Assembly: GCA_030694905.1 (NCBI GenBank)
Contig: JAUYTY010000152.1
Span: 1-38,726 of the forward strand
From: Eubacteriales bacterium
Lineage (GTDB): Bacteria; Bacillota; Clostridia; Tissierellales; Dethiosulfatibacteraceae
DNA length: 38,726 nucleotides
Direction of reading: 5' to 3'
Positions 1 to 8,271 of the stretch are shown here, piece after piece (position 1 is the stretch's first letter; the number at the start of each line of letters is the position of its first letter). Made by a program: the position numbers and the translations under genes. Below the pieces are notes generated by a model. It did no database searches. It worked only from the letters and a program-made list of their open reading frames with translations, and was not told where the DNA came from.

Positions 1-183
1 CATACAGCCGCAACACTGATGTATCAGTATGGCGATGTCGATATCAGAGCTCTACAGGAGATTTTAGGACACGAGAGTGTCTCAACGACACAGATCTATA
101 CACATATCAATAGTGAGAGACTAAAAAAAGCCGTCGACAGCAATCCACTGAGCGGCATAGGTTCCGATGAAGATGAAGATTAA
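1..183 (+). CDS. Tyrosine recombinase (XerC/integrase family), 3' end only
   Basis: The frame is open from the first base and stops at TAA 181-183, giving 60 C-terminal residues; the 5' part is outside the window. The visible part is the end of the catalytic domain. It starts at the HT that follows the HxxR box, has the third-box motif LGHESVSTTQIYTH with the conserved His and the nucleophilic Tyr, and ends in an acidic tail. These residues look functional, unlike those of the second recombinase-like protein at 22490-23374. Its place beside lexA suggests a chromosomal XerC-type recombinase, but an integrase of another kind cannot be excluded from the fragment. It converges on the LysM gene. 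Confidence 0.85.
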   Translation, partial: HTAATLMYQYGDVDIRALQEILGHESVSTTQIYTHINSERLKKAVDSNPLSGIGSDEDED

Positions 184-264
184 GATTTTCACAGATGAAC
201 GATTGATTAGATATTTTAGAGTATTATATATGAAAACTATTAACTCATTAAGATAACGAGAGAA

Positions 265-283
265 TAAAAATGATTTAAATCAT
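265..283 (-). terminator. Weak intrinsic terminator candidate after the LysM gene
   Basis: The 14-nt palindrome at 270-283 can form a 5-bp AT-rich stem with a four-base loop. On the minus strand it is followed by a short U run (A266-A270 on the plus strand). It lies 26 nt past the stop of the LysM gene. The stem is weak, so the call is tentative. Confidence 0.35.
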
Positions 284-308
284 ATAACCATCATGATGCG
301 TTTATGGT

Positions 309-611
309 TTAGAGACTTGGTACGATGATTACCTGTCCTGGATAGATCATACCATCTTCGATATTGTTCAATTTCATGATTGTATAAACATCTTGTCTTA
401 TGGAATCGGATGTGCCATACTCTCTGGCGATGTTCCATATGGTATCGCCATCGCGTACCGGAATTTCAATGAAAGTGTTGCAGTTGACGGAAAAAGCCGT
501 AATGTTATAAATGAGCACAGACGCCGTCAGAACGGCTAAAATAGCTGAAACCATAACAAAGGATCTGAATCTTTTGTAGTTGACCACTTTATATTTCCCT
601 AACACGATCAT
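309..611 (-). CDS. yneA: YneA-like LysM protein, SOS-induced cell-division inhibitor candidate
   Basis: This 100-residue protein has a basic N-terminus, one membrane segment (about residues 17-37) and a C-terminal LysM domain (about 48-98, with DGDTIWNIA and the ending YPGQVIIVPSL). That is the architecture and size of B. subtilis YneA, which delays division during the SOS response and is transcribed divergently from lexA. The same divergent arrangement is seen here, with LexA boxes in the shared 136-bp spacer and one box inside this gene's own promoter. The ATG at 611 follows a GGAGGTT ribosome site. The domain and context are direct observations; the division-inhibitor role is inferred from the YneA family. 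Confidence 0.85.
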   Translation of the reverse strand: MIVLGKYKVVNYKRFRSFVMVSAILAVLTASVLIYNITAFSVNCNTFIEIPVRDGDTIWNIAREYGTSDSIRQDVYTIMKLNNIEDGMIYPGQVIIVPSL

Positions 612-625
612 TTTGAACCTCCATC

Positions 626-637
626 GAACATTTGTTT
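626..637. promoter_or_regulatory. LexA (SOS) box 1, one mismatch
   Basis: GAACATTTGTTT matches the Firmicute LexA consensus GAAC-N4-GTTC with one change. It lies just upstream of the LysM gene's ribosome site, probably in its 5' leader. Confidence 0.7.
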
Positions 638-643
638 AATTAG

Positions 644-672
644 ATGATATCAGAACAATTGTTCGTTGTCAA
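644..672 (-). promoter_or_regulatory. Promoter of the YneA-like gene
   Basis: On the minus strand a perfect -35 TTGACA (672-667) is separated by 17 bp from the -10 TATCAT (649-644). The perfect LexA box 653-664 occupies the spacer, so LexA binding would block RNA polymerase directly. Confidence 0.7.
653..664. promoter_or_regulatory. LexA (SOS) box 2, perfect
   Basis: GAACAATTGTTC is a perfect inverted repeat matching GAAC-N4-GTTC. It sits between the -35 and -10 of the leftward promoter and upstream of the lexA promoter. Confidence 0.88.
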
Positions 673-681
673 CTTTTTTCA

Positions 682-693
682 GAACGAATGTTT
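682..693. promoter_or_regulatory. LexA (SOS) box 3, one mismatch, at the lexA -35
   Basis: GAACGAATGTTT is a one-mismatch LexA site whose last bases overlap the -35 hexamer of lexA (692-697). This fits autorepression of lexA. Confidence 0.75.
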
Positions 694-720
694 GATTTAA
701 TTTTCAAACTGTGTTATAAT
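692..720 (+). promoter_or_regulatory. lexA promoter
   Basis: A -35 TTGATT at 692-697, a 17-bp spacer and a perfect -10 TATAAT at 715-720 precede lexA. The ribosome site GAGGTGA (736-742) is followed by ATG at 748. Confidence 0.8.
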
Positions 721-747
721 GAAAAAAAATTAGATTGAGGTGAAGCA

Positions 748-1368
748 ATGAGCGAAGAATTATCGAAAAACCAGCTAAGGATACTGAGCTATATAAAGGA
801 AGAAATAAATAGCAAGGGCTATCCCCCATCAGTCAGAGAGATTTGCAAGGCTGTTGGATTAAGCTCTACATCTACAGTTCATTCTCATCTTACAGCCATT
901 GAACAGAAGGGTTTTATAAAAAAAGGAAACAATAAAAATAGAGCTATAGAAGTAATAGACCAGGAAGTAGCAATGTATGACCTGCCCAAAAAGGAAATCG
1001 TTAATATCCCCCTGATTGGCAGCATAGCTGCTGGACAACCGATACTGGCTACCCAAAATGCTGAGGACCTGTTCCCTATACCGATAGAATGGGTCGGCAA
1101 GAATGAGTCTTTTGTCCTTAGGGTAAAAGGTGACAGCATGATCAATGCAGGCATATTCAGTGGCGATTTTGTAGTCATTAGCTGCCAGAATTCAGCCAGG
1201 AACGGAGACATCGTAGCGGCCCTTATAGATGATGAGGCTACATTGAAGCGATATTACAGAGAAAAGGACCATATCAGATTACAGCCGGAAAATGATAACA
1301 TGGAGCCAATCCTGTCAAAGGAAGTTGTAATTCTTGGCCTTTTGAAATGTGTTATCCGTAAATATTGA
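748..1368 (+). CDS. lexA: LexA, SOS transcriptional repressor
   Basis: LexA binds SOS operators as a dimer and cleaves itself when RecA filaments form on damaged DNA. The 206-residue length is normal for the family. The winged-helix N-terminal domain includes PSVREICKAVGLSSTSTVHS (about residues 27-46). The self-cleavage bond is Ala95-Gly96. The protease dyad is Ser130 in VKGDSM and Lys167 in ATLKRYY. The start is set by TATAAT at 715-720 and a GAGGTGA ribosome site. It is the only complete plus-strand gene in the window. Its promoter carries a LexA site, so it should repress itself and the divergent YneA-like gene. Confidence 0.97.
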   Translation: MSEELSKNQLRILSYIKEEINSKGYPPSVREICKAVGLSSTSTVHSHLTAIEQKGFIKKGNNKNRAIEVIDQEVAMYDLPKKEIVNIPLIGSIAAGQPILATQNAEDLFPIPIEWVGKNESFVLRVKGDSMINAGIFSGDFVVISCQNSARNGDIVAALIDDEATLKRYYREKDHIRLQPENDNMEPILSKEVVILGLLKCVIRKY

Positions 1369-1385
1369 AATCCTTAGTTACAAAA

Positions 1386-1413
1386 AGAAGAGAAGTCATC
1401 CGACTTCTCTTTT
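1386..1413. terminator. Bidirectional terminator between lexA and the PLP-enzyme gene
   Basis: The 9-bp stem AGAGAAGTC/GACTTCTCT (1389-1397 with 1402-1410) has a four-base loop, with A-rich sequence on the left and a T run on the right. It can terminate lexA rightward and the miaB-hfq-PLP operon leftward. The stop codon of the leftward gene (1396-1398) lies inside the hairpin. Confidence 0.8.
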
Positions 1414-2670
1414 GATATCCTCATATGTTATGGCTGCCGCTAATTTGCATTGGGTGTATGTGAGCCCACCCTGAAAAAATGCGGCATATGGTTCCCGTAT
1501 CGGAGCATCTGCGCTGATCTCAATGGATGATCCCTGAACAAAGGCACCGGAGGCCATTATGATCTCACTGGTATATCCCGGCATGGCCCAGGGTTCGGTG
1601 ATTGCCTGAGAATCAACGGGTGATGATCTCTGCACACCCTGACAGAACTTCACTAGCAATTTTTTTGAATTGAACACAACGCTTTGAATGATATCGCTCC
1701 TTTGATCATCCAGGTCCGGAATGACTTCAAAACCCAAGCCCTTGAACAAACAAGCTATCAGGAGAGATCCCTTAAGGGATTCAGAAACAGCCGACGGAGC
1801 CAGATATAGCCCTTGAAGGGTGTTTCTTGTCTGCCCGAATGTCAGGCCTACCTCTTTTCCTATTCCCGGCGCGGTCAGCCTGTTGGCGATCATATCGATC
1901 AGATAGGCTTTGCCACAGATGTAGCCTCCTGTCAGAGCGATTCCTCCACCCGGATTCTTGATGAGCGATCCAACAACAAGGTCAGCGCCAACATCGCTTG
2001 GTTCCAATGTTTCCATGAATTCACCGTAGCAGTTGTCCACCATTACAATTATATCAGGGTAGACGGCCTTGATTTTAGAGATGCATTCACCAATTTTGCC
2101 AATGACAATGGCTTTTCTATCGCTGTAACCGGTTGATCGTTGTATCATAATTACCTTGGTTGTCTGATCGATTGAATCAAAGATTGCATCATAGTCGAAA
2201 TCCCTTTTGTTTTCAAGGGAAACCTCATTGTATGCGATGCCTTGAGATTTCAAGCTATTGGCTTCATTGCCCTCCACGCCCAGCACAGTCAACAGCGTAT
2301 CGTAAGGCCTTCCTGATACCGAGAGTATGGCGTCGCCATACTTAGTGATGGCTGAGAGCGTCAGATACAAAGCGTGGGTACCTGAGACGATATTAGGCCT
2401 GACCAAGGCATCTTCAGTATTGAAGACTTTGGAATAGATCTCTTCAACCTTCTCCCTACCTGGATCATTATACCCATAACCTGTATTCCAATAAAAATTG
2501 GAATAGTTCAGATTCGAATCCTGCATGGCTTTAATGATTTTCAACTGGTTGTATTCCTTTATCAGGTCTATGGACCCAAATTTCGGTAAAAGAGAGACCT
2601 CAGCTTCCAGTATGGCATCCTCGGTCTCTTTTTTGATAGAAAAGAGTTTACATAAATTATATTTATTCAA
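1396..2670 (-). CDS. PLP-dependent enzyme, methionine gamma-lyase / aluminium-resistance family
   Basis: This 424-residue fold-type-I PLP protein belongs to the family annotated as methionine gamma-lyase-like or aluminium resistance protein (B. subtilis YnbB type). The probable Schiff-base lysine is Lys238 in GSLIKNPGGG. It is preceded by the cofactor-binding Asp in VMVDNCYGEF and by SGTHALYL, which would hold the PLP phosphate. It is last in the miaB-mutSL-miaA-hfq unit, 11 nt after hfq, and ends inside a terminator. Members of this family commonly neighbour hfq/miaA in Firmicutes. The physiological substrate is not established; C-S lyase activity is a family inference. Confidence 0.85.
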   Translation of the reverse strand: MNKYNLCKLFSIKKETEDAILEAEVSLLPKFGSIDLIKEYNQLKIIKAMQDSNLNYSNFYWNTGYGYNDPGREKVEEIYSKVFNTEDALVRPNIVSGTHALYLTLSAITKYGDAILSVSGRPYDTLLTVLGVEGNEANSLKSQGIAYNEVSLENKRDFDYDAIFDSIDQTTKVIMIQRSTGYSDRKAIVIGKIGECISKIKAVYPDIIVMVDNCYGEFMETLEPSDVGADLVVGSLIKNPGGGIALTGGYICGKAYLIDMIANRLTAPGIGKEVGLTFGQTRNTLQGLYLAPSAVSESLKGSLLIACLFKGLGFEVIPDLDDQRSDIIQSVVFNSKKLLVKFCQGVQRSSPVDSQAITEPWAMPGYTSEIIMASGAFVQGSSIEISADAPIREPYAAFFQGGLTYTQCKLAAAITYEDIKREVG

Positions 2671-2681
2671 CTAAAATCACC

Positions 2682-2912
2682 TTATTCATTGTTGGATTGA
2701 ATTCTAATGTTTGTATCAGGAATAATGGTTGATACGGCATGCTTGTAAATTAGCTGTTGCTTGTCATTCAGTTCAAAGATTATCACATAATTGTCAAATC
2801 CTTTTACGTATCCCTTTAACTTGACACCATTGGTCAAAAAAATGGTCAGTCCAATCTTGTCTTTTCTGGCTTGATTCAAAAATGAGTCTTGCAGATTAAT
2901 CGATTGCTTCAT
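2682..2912 (-). CDS. hfq: Hfq RNA chaperone
   Basis: This 76-residue Sm-like protein forms hexamers that bind small RNAs and A/U-rich mRNA segments. The Sm1 motif ([20 protein letters not shown], about residues 24-43) and the Sm2 signature YKHAVSTI (about 56-63) are clear. It has the short C-terminal tail usual in Firmicutes. Its ATG overlaps the miaA stop by four bases, so it is translationally coupled to miaA, the widely conserved pairing. Confidence 0.97.
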   Translation of the reverse strand: MKQSINLQDSFLNQARKDKIGLTIFLTNGVKLKGYVKGFDNYVIIFELNDKQQLIYKHAVSTIIPDTNIRIQSNNE

Positions 2913-3847
2913 AGTATTCCCCTCTCGCTCAAATAGTTTTGAACTTCTTTTAATGTTTGATCTATATTAATTGGATCAACATTGACCCATTTAATCCTGT
3001 TGTCCGCTTTGAACCAGGTAAGCTGTCTCTTGGCAAGACGTCTGGAGTTGCGCTTCATAAGCCTTAATGACTCTTTAAATGTAATTTCGCCGTCCAGATA
3101 CTGTATGATTTCCTTGTAGCCAATTCCCTGCATGGATACGAGATCCCCGTTGTTACCCAGTGCTCTCAACCCCACCACTTCATCTATCAAACCGTCATTG
3201 ACCATTTCATCCACACGCTGATCAATTCTATTATACAGCAGTTGACGATCCATTTCCAATCCTATTATAACAAAATCATAATCTTCCGATTCCTCCCTGA
3301 AGTTGGTGTTGGATGCGGAAAAAGGTATACCTGTGATGTAATAGACCTCTAGAGCTCTCATTACCCTTTTGGCATTGTTCATGTGGATTCTATCAGCTGA
3401 TAATGGATCAATAGACTCCAGCATATTGTGCAGATGTTCCTTGCCTTTCGCTTCAAGCAATAGTGTAAGCTTGCTTCGAACCGTGTCATCTGATATGGTA
3501 TTGGAGAAGTTCAGGTTGTAGATCAGTGAATTGACATAGAGGCCTGTTCCCCCCGCAATAACCGGAATTTTTCCTTTAAGATGCAGCTGACCAATGATTG
3601 CGCCAGAGCGTGTTTTAAAGTCAGAGACTGTGAATTTCTCATCCGGATGGATCAGGTCTATCATATGGTGTGGGATTCCCTGCTTTTCATCCTCTCGGAT
3701 CTTGGCAGTGCCGATATCCATTCCGATATAAATCTGCATGGCATCAGCTGATATGACCTCCGTGTCCATGAGCTTTGCGGTCTCAACTGATACATGGGTC
3801 TTCCCCACTGCTGTCGGTCCGACAATAATGACTAATTTATTCTTCAT
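2909..3847 (-). CDS. miaA: MiaA, tRNA dimethylallyltransferase
   Basis: MiaA transfers a dimethylallyl group from DMAPP to N6 of A37 in tRNAs that read UNN codons. The 312-residue length is typical. The P-loop GPTAVGKT is at residues 10-17. The motifs [15 protein letters not shown] and [11 protein letters not shown] are conserved, as are the C-terminal elements [10 protein letters not shown]. The product is the substrate of MiaB, encoded in the same operon three genes upstream. It lies nine bases after mutL and overlaps hfq by four. Confidence 0.97.
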   Translation of the reverse strand: MKNKLVIIVGPTAVGKTHVSVETAKLMDTEVISADAMQIYIGMDIGTAKIREDEKQGIPHHMIDLIHPDEKFTVSDFKTRSGAIIGQLHLKGKIPVIAGGTGLYVNSLIYNLNFSNTISDDTVRSKLTLLLEAKGKEHLHNMLESIDPLSADRIHMNNAKRVMRALEVYYITGIPFSASNTNFREESEDYDFVIIGLEMDRQLLYNRIDQRVDEMVNDGLIDEVVGLRALGNNGDLVSMQGIGYKEIIQYLDGEITFKESLRLMKRNSRRLAKRQLTWFKADNRIKWVNVDPINIDQTLKEVQNYLSERGIL

Positions 3848-3856
3848 ATTCCATCC

Positions 3857-5635
3857 TTAATTTGTTCTGTTGAAAAGCTTCTCCAACTCGTGTCTGGTGA
3901 ACTTGATCCAAATCGGCCTGCCATGTGGACATGTATGGGGGCTATCGCATTGGGACAATTTTTCAGTCAGATGCTCGACCTCTTTTTTTGATAGCCTGTC
4001 ACCAGATTTGACAGAATCGACACATGCCTTCTTAATCAGCTCATCAATCTTCATTACTGTATTCTCAGGCTTATCATTCATCGTATCCAGAAGCTGGTAG
4101 AACATGCCTTTAATGCTTCCATCGGTTAAAGCCAGTGGTATGGCCGTTATATGAATGGATTTGAGTCCAAAATCATATATTGAGAAACCAATGTCAGCAA
4201 AGATATCCTTATTACGCAGGGCCTTTTCATATTCTTCAGTGCTTAAATGAATCACCTCAGGTATCAGAAGCTGTTGAATTTCAATATTTCTGAGTTGATA
4301 GGCCTTGATAAGCTTCTCATAATTGATCCTCTCATGGGCTGCGTGCTGGTCCATGATATACAGCTCCTTGTGAAAGGCATCCTCAAATATCAGATAGCCG
4401 TTGAATATAGGTCCAATAAAGTTCAAGTGCTCATATACGTTTTTAAAGGAAGCATCGGGGTTGTTTTTTATAATCAGATCCGGAGTAGATTCCCTAAACG
4501 ATTCATGTTCGTCTTTCTGATCAAAACCCAAATCTGCGAAGGTATCATCAAAAACCTGATTATCAGATATTTTTACATTAGGCTTGTTGGTTATTGGTCT
4601 ATTATCGATTCTTGCAGGAATGCTGTCCATACGTTTTGACAGAAACCGCTCCCTGAGGTGCTTGCTGGTTATGGCATATATCAGGTCTTCAATCATTTGT
4701 ATATTGTCTATTTTGACAATTGACTTTTGAGGATGAATATTCACATCAATATCATTGGGATCAATATTGATGTAGATGACAAAGCCCGGAAATTTGCCCT
4801 TTGGCAGAAGTGTGGCATAGGCCTTTTCAATTCCGGAAGAAATGCTTTTATTGGATACAAATCGTCCATTGACAAATATAATCTGCATTCGCCTATTGAC
4901 CCGGTAATAGTTCAGGTTGGTAAAAAATCCCTTAATGCTGATTTTATCGGAGTCGTAGGTTATCTGGGACAATGAGCTGGAAAAATCAGATCCCATCACA
5001 CTTGTGATGACATTTAAAGTGCTTGTTTTTGAAGGCGTTGACAGTACAACCTGACTATCCCTGACCAGTTTGAATGAAACGCCTGTATTTGACAATGACA
5101 GCTTTGAGATCAGATCAGAAATGGTTGATGACTCGGCCTGGTCTGATTTTAGAAATTTCTTTCTGGCCGGGACATTGTAAAACAAATCCCTGACGATTAT
5201 TGTGGTGCCGTCAGTCGATCCTGTAAGCCTTTCATCCACCAAAACACCACCATTGATCTTGAGTGTCTTGGCGGTTTCCTCTTCTCTTGATTTTGAGGTC
5301 ATTTCAAATCTCGATACAGCTGAGATACTGGCAAGCGCCTCTCCCCTGAATCCTAGAGTGTTCAGATTGTTGAGATCCTCAATCCTGGTGATCTTGCTGG
5401 TGGCATGTCTTATGACCGCCTTATTGACTTCAGAATTGATCATGCCTGAGCCATTGTCTGTAACTCTGATATATGATTTTCCACCGTTTTTTATTTCAAT
5501 CAGAATCTCATCGGCATTTGCATCAATAGCGTTTTCCACCAGCTCCTTGATGACAGAAGCGGGACTTTCCACCACTTCCCCAGCGGCAATCTTGTTGATG
5601 GTTGATTCATCTAATATGCTAATTCTTTGCATCAA
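3857..5635 (-). CDS. mutL: MutL, mismatch-repair endonuclease
   Basis: MutL couples MutS mismatch recognition to strand incision. The GHKL ATPase motifs are present: ELVENAIDA with Asn35, DNGSGM near 60-65 and TLGFRGEAL near 93-101. The C-terminal metal site DQHAxxExxxxE (Asp429 to Glu440) and the CPHGRP motif show it is the endonuclease type found in bacteria without MutH. Length is 592 residues. The gene overlaps mutS by four bases (ATGA). Two adjacent ATGs at 5635 and 5632 are possible starts; the first gives the overlap. Confidence 0.97.
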   Translation of the reverse strand: MMQRISILDESTINKIAAGEVVESPASVIKELVENAIDANADEILIEIKNGGKSYIRVTDNGSGMINSEVNKAVIRHATSKITRIEDLNNLNTLGFRGEALASISAVSRFEMTSKSREEETAKTLKINGGVLVDERLTGSTDGTTIIVRDLFYNVPARKKFLKSDQAESSTISDLISKLSLSNTGVSFKLVRDSQVVLSTPSKTSTLNVITSVMGSDFSSSLSQITYDSDKISIKGFFTNLNYYRVNRRMQIIFVNGRFVSNKSISSGIEKAYATLLPKGKFPGFVIYINIDPNDIDVNIHPQKSIVKIDNIQMIEDLIYAITSKHLRERFLSKRMDSIPARIDNRPITNKPNVKISDNQVFDDTFADLGFDQKDEHESFRESTPDLIIKNNPDASFKNVYEHLNFIGPIFNGYLIFEDAFHKELYIMDQHAAHERINYEKLIKAYQLRNIEIQQLLIPEVIHLSTEEYEKALRNKDIFADIGFSIYDFGLKSIHITAIPLALTDGSIKGMFYQLLDTMNDKPENTVMKIDELIKKACVDSVKSGDRLSKKEVEHLTEKLSQCDSPHTCPHGRPIWIKFTRHELEKLFNRTN

Positions 5636-8262
5636 TCATCCAGCTCCTTGGATTTTAGGATTATTTCATTCAATACAGTCATGCATTGCAAAGGTGTCAG
5701 GTTGTTTAAATTGATATTGTAGATATTTTCTTTCAAAAAATCCTTGTATTTGTTGTTAATATCCCAGAAAGCGATCTGGTCTGAGTGATCGGCAAACTTT
5801 TCGGATAGATTGTAATTTTTGTTAAGGTCGGATTCCTCAAGTTTTTTCAGTATGTTGAAAGCTCTTTTGATCAGTTCGTTTGGAATGCCGGCCAGACGGG
5901 CGACATGGATGCCGTAGCTCTTATCGATACTGCCTTTTGATATCTTTCTGAGAAAAATGATGTCATCGCCTGATTCCTTGATAAGTATCTTGTAATTGCT
6001 GATGCCTTCTATCTTTCCCTCCAATTCGGACAGCTCATGGTAATGGGTTGCGAAAAGGGTTTTTGCCTTGATCTTTTTCGAGATATACTCAGTCACAGCC
6101 CATGCGATGCTCAGACCATCATAGGTGCTGGTTCCTCTGCCGATCTCGTCAAGTATGATAAGACTGTCCCGTGTAGCGCTTTTGATAATATTTGAAACCT
6201 CTGACATCTCTACCATGAAGGTGCTTTGACCGCTGGACAGGTCATCGGAGGCTCCCACACGGCTGAATACCTTGTCTGTCATTGCTATATCGGCATCCTC
6301 CGCAGGTACAAAGCTACCGACATGGGCAAGAATGACGATCAGGGCAATCTGTCTCATATAGGTTGATTTACCTGCCATATTCGGTCCGGTGATGATTGAA
6401 AACCTTTCCAGCTCATTATCCATGTAGGTGGAATTGGGTATGAAAACCTCGTTTTTCAGCACCTTTTCAACCACTGGGTGCCTGCCATCCACAATGCTGA
6501 TAATGCCGGCGGTGTTCATTTTAGGTTTTTTATATCGATTCTTGACTGCGACGATACATAGTGAATTGATGGCATCAACAGTTGCCACCATATCGGCAGT
6601 CTTCTGTATCCTCACGACCTGGTTTTTGATAAAAGTCCTGATTTCATTGAACAGATCAAATTCCAGCTTTTCAATCCTGGATTCTGCGCTCAGGATTTTG
6701 ACCTCCATGTCCTTCAAATCCGGTGTGATATACCTTTCAGCGTTGGCCAATGTCTGTTTCCTGATATAGTAGTCAGGCACAAGCTTCATGTATGATTTGG
6801 TAACCTCGATGTAGTAACCAAAGATCTTGTTGTAGCCAATTCTGAGATTCTTGATACCTGTGGTTTCCCGTTCTTTTTCAATTAATGCGTTGATCCAATC
6901 CTTCCCATGTGTGGTAATGGACCTTAGTTCGTCAAGTTCTTCGTTATAGCCATCCCTTATGATATTCCCCTCTTTGACTGTTACAGGAGGGTTCTCCTCT
7001 ATGCTTGAGTGAATCAGATCAAGTATGTCCTTGAGGGTATCAATATTATTTGATATATCTTCGAAAATATCACCTTTTACTGATGATATATCAGATTTCA
7101 GATCCGGTAGTATCTCAATAGACTGTTTTAAAGAATTCATGTCCCTTGCATTGCAATTGCCATAAACGATTCTGGTGATCAGACGCTCAATGTCATAGAC
7201 CTGCCTCAAGTGCGTTGAAAGATGATTGGAGATGAGGATATTGTTGTAGAGCTGGTCTACAGCCTCATGCCTGTCTTCTATGGCTTTTACGTCCTGAAGA
7301 GGCTCTAGCAGCCACTTCTTGAGCTTTCTTGCACCCATAGCTGTCATAGTGTGGTCGATGACATTAAACAGCGTGTTTTTCTTGTCAGTTCCCCTAATCG
7401 GCTCAATCAGTTCCAAGTTCCTGCGGGTGCTGTTGTCAATCACCATATAGTCCCCTGTATTATAAGGTACAAGGCTGTTGATATGGGTCAGCGCTATTTT
7501 CTGTGTATCATGAAGATAGTCTAAAAGCGCTCCAATTGAGTTTACTAGCGGCTTCTGGCTTGAATGAATCCCCAAAGCCTCTATGGAGATAACCTTAAAG
7601 TGATCCATGATTTGGTTTACATAATAACTGGAATCACTGGAAAGATCGATCACCTCTAGGCTTCTGAATACGGTGTCGGTTGTGCTGAAATGATAGCTCT
7701 CAAACAGCTTCAACAGATCCTTGTTTGCGATGATCTCAGAAGGATTGATTTTCAGCAGCTCGTTGTAAAGGCTCAGAATTGTCTTATCAGGTGTATTCTC
7801 CCTGAACTGGGTGCAATAAATACTGCCGGTGGATACATCCACATAGGCTATTGCGGCATCATTTTTAAACAGCGCTACTGTGCACAGGTAGTTGTTTTTT
7901 TTCTCATCCAGCAGGTTGTTGTCAGTGACAGTCCCTGGTGTAATAATCCTCACTACCTCTCTCCTTACAATTGTGTTTCCGTTAGGCTCTTCAACCTGCT
8001 CGCATATGGCGACCTTGATGCCGTTTTCTATCAGCTTGGCAATATAGCCGTCAGCCGAATGAAAAGGTATACCGCACATTGGTGCCTTTTCAGCCTGACC
8101 GCAGTCCCTTGCCGTCAGTGTGATTTCTAAAATCTTTGAAGCCTTCAGGGCATCATCAAAAAACATTTCGTAGAAGTCTCCCAACCTGAAAAACAAAATG
8201 CTGTCCTGATGGTTATCTTTAATTTTCATATACTGCTGCATCATGGGTGTAAGTTTGCTCAT
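5632..8262 (-). CDS. mutS: MutS, DNA mismatch recognition ATPase
   Basis: MutS recognises mispairs and small loops as a dimeric sliding clamp. The N-terminal Phe-Tyr-Glu mismatch-wedge motif (GDFYEMF, about residues 29-34), the Walker A sequence GPNMAGKST, and the Walker B/signature DEIGRGTSTYDG are intact. The 876-residue length is normal. ATG 8262 is chosen over the in-frame GTG at 8265 because the AAGGTG ribosome site is five bases from the ATG but only two from the GTG. It follows miaB by nine bases and overlaps mutL. Confidence 0.97.
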   Translation of the reverse strand: MSKLTPMMQQYMKIKDNHQDSILFFRLGDFYEMFFDDALKASKILEITLTARDCGQAEKAPMCGIPFHSADGYIAKLIENGIKVAICEQVEEPNGNTIVRREVVRIITPGTVTDNNLLDEKKNNYLCTVALFKNDAAIAYVDVSTGSIYCTQFRENTPDKTILSLYNELLKINPSEIIANKDLLKLFESYHFSTTDTVFRSLEVIDLSSDSSYYVNQIMDHFKVISIEALGIHSSQKPLVNSIGALLDYLHDTQKIALTHINSLVPYNTGDYMVIDNSTRRNLELIEPIRGTDKKNTLFNVIDHTMTAMGARKLKKWLLEPLQDVKAIEDRHEAVDQLYNNILISNHLSTHLRQVYDIERLITRIVYGNCNARDMNSLKQSIEILPDLKSDISSVKGDIFEDISNNIDTLKDILDLIHSSIEENPPVTVKEGNIIRDGYNEELDELRSITTHGKDWINALIEKERETTGIKNLRIGYNKIFGYYIEVTKSYMKLVPDYYIRKQTLANAERYITPDLKDMEVKILSAESRIEKLEFDLFNEIRTFIKNQVVRIQKTADMVATVDAINSLCIVAVKNRYKKPKMNTAGIISIVDGRHPVVEKVLKNEVFIPNSTYMDNELERFSIITGPNMAGKSTYMRQIALIVILAHVGSFVPAEDADIAMTDKVFSRVGASDDLSSGQSTFMVEMSEVSNIIKSATRDSLIILDEIGRGTSTYDGLSIAWAVTEYISKKIKAKTLFATHYHELSELEGKIEGISNYKILIKESGDDIIFLRKISKGSIDKSYGIHVARLAGIPNELIKRAFNILKKLEESDLNKNYNLSEKFADHSDQIAFWDINNKYKDFLKENIYNINLNNLTPLQCMTVLNEIILKSKELDD

Positions 8263-8271
8263 CACATCACC

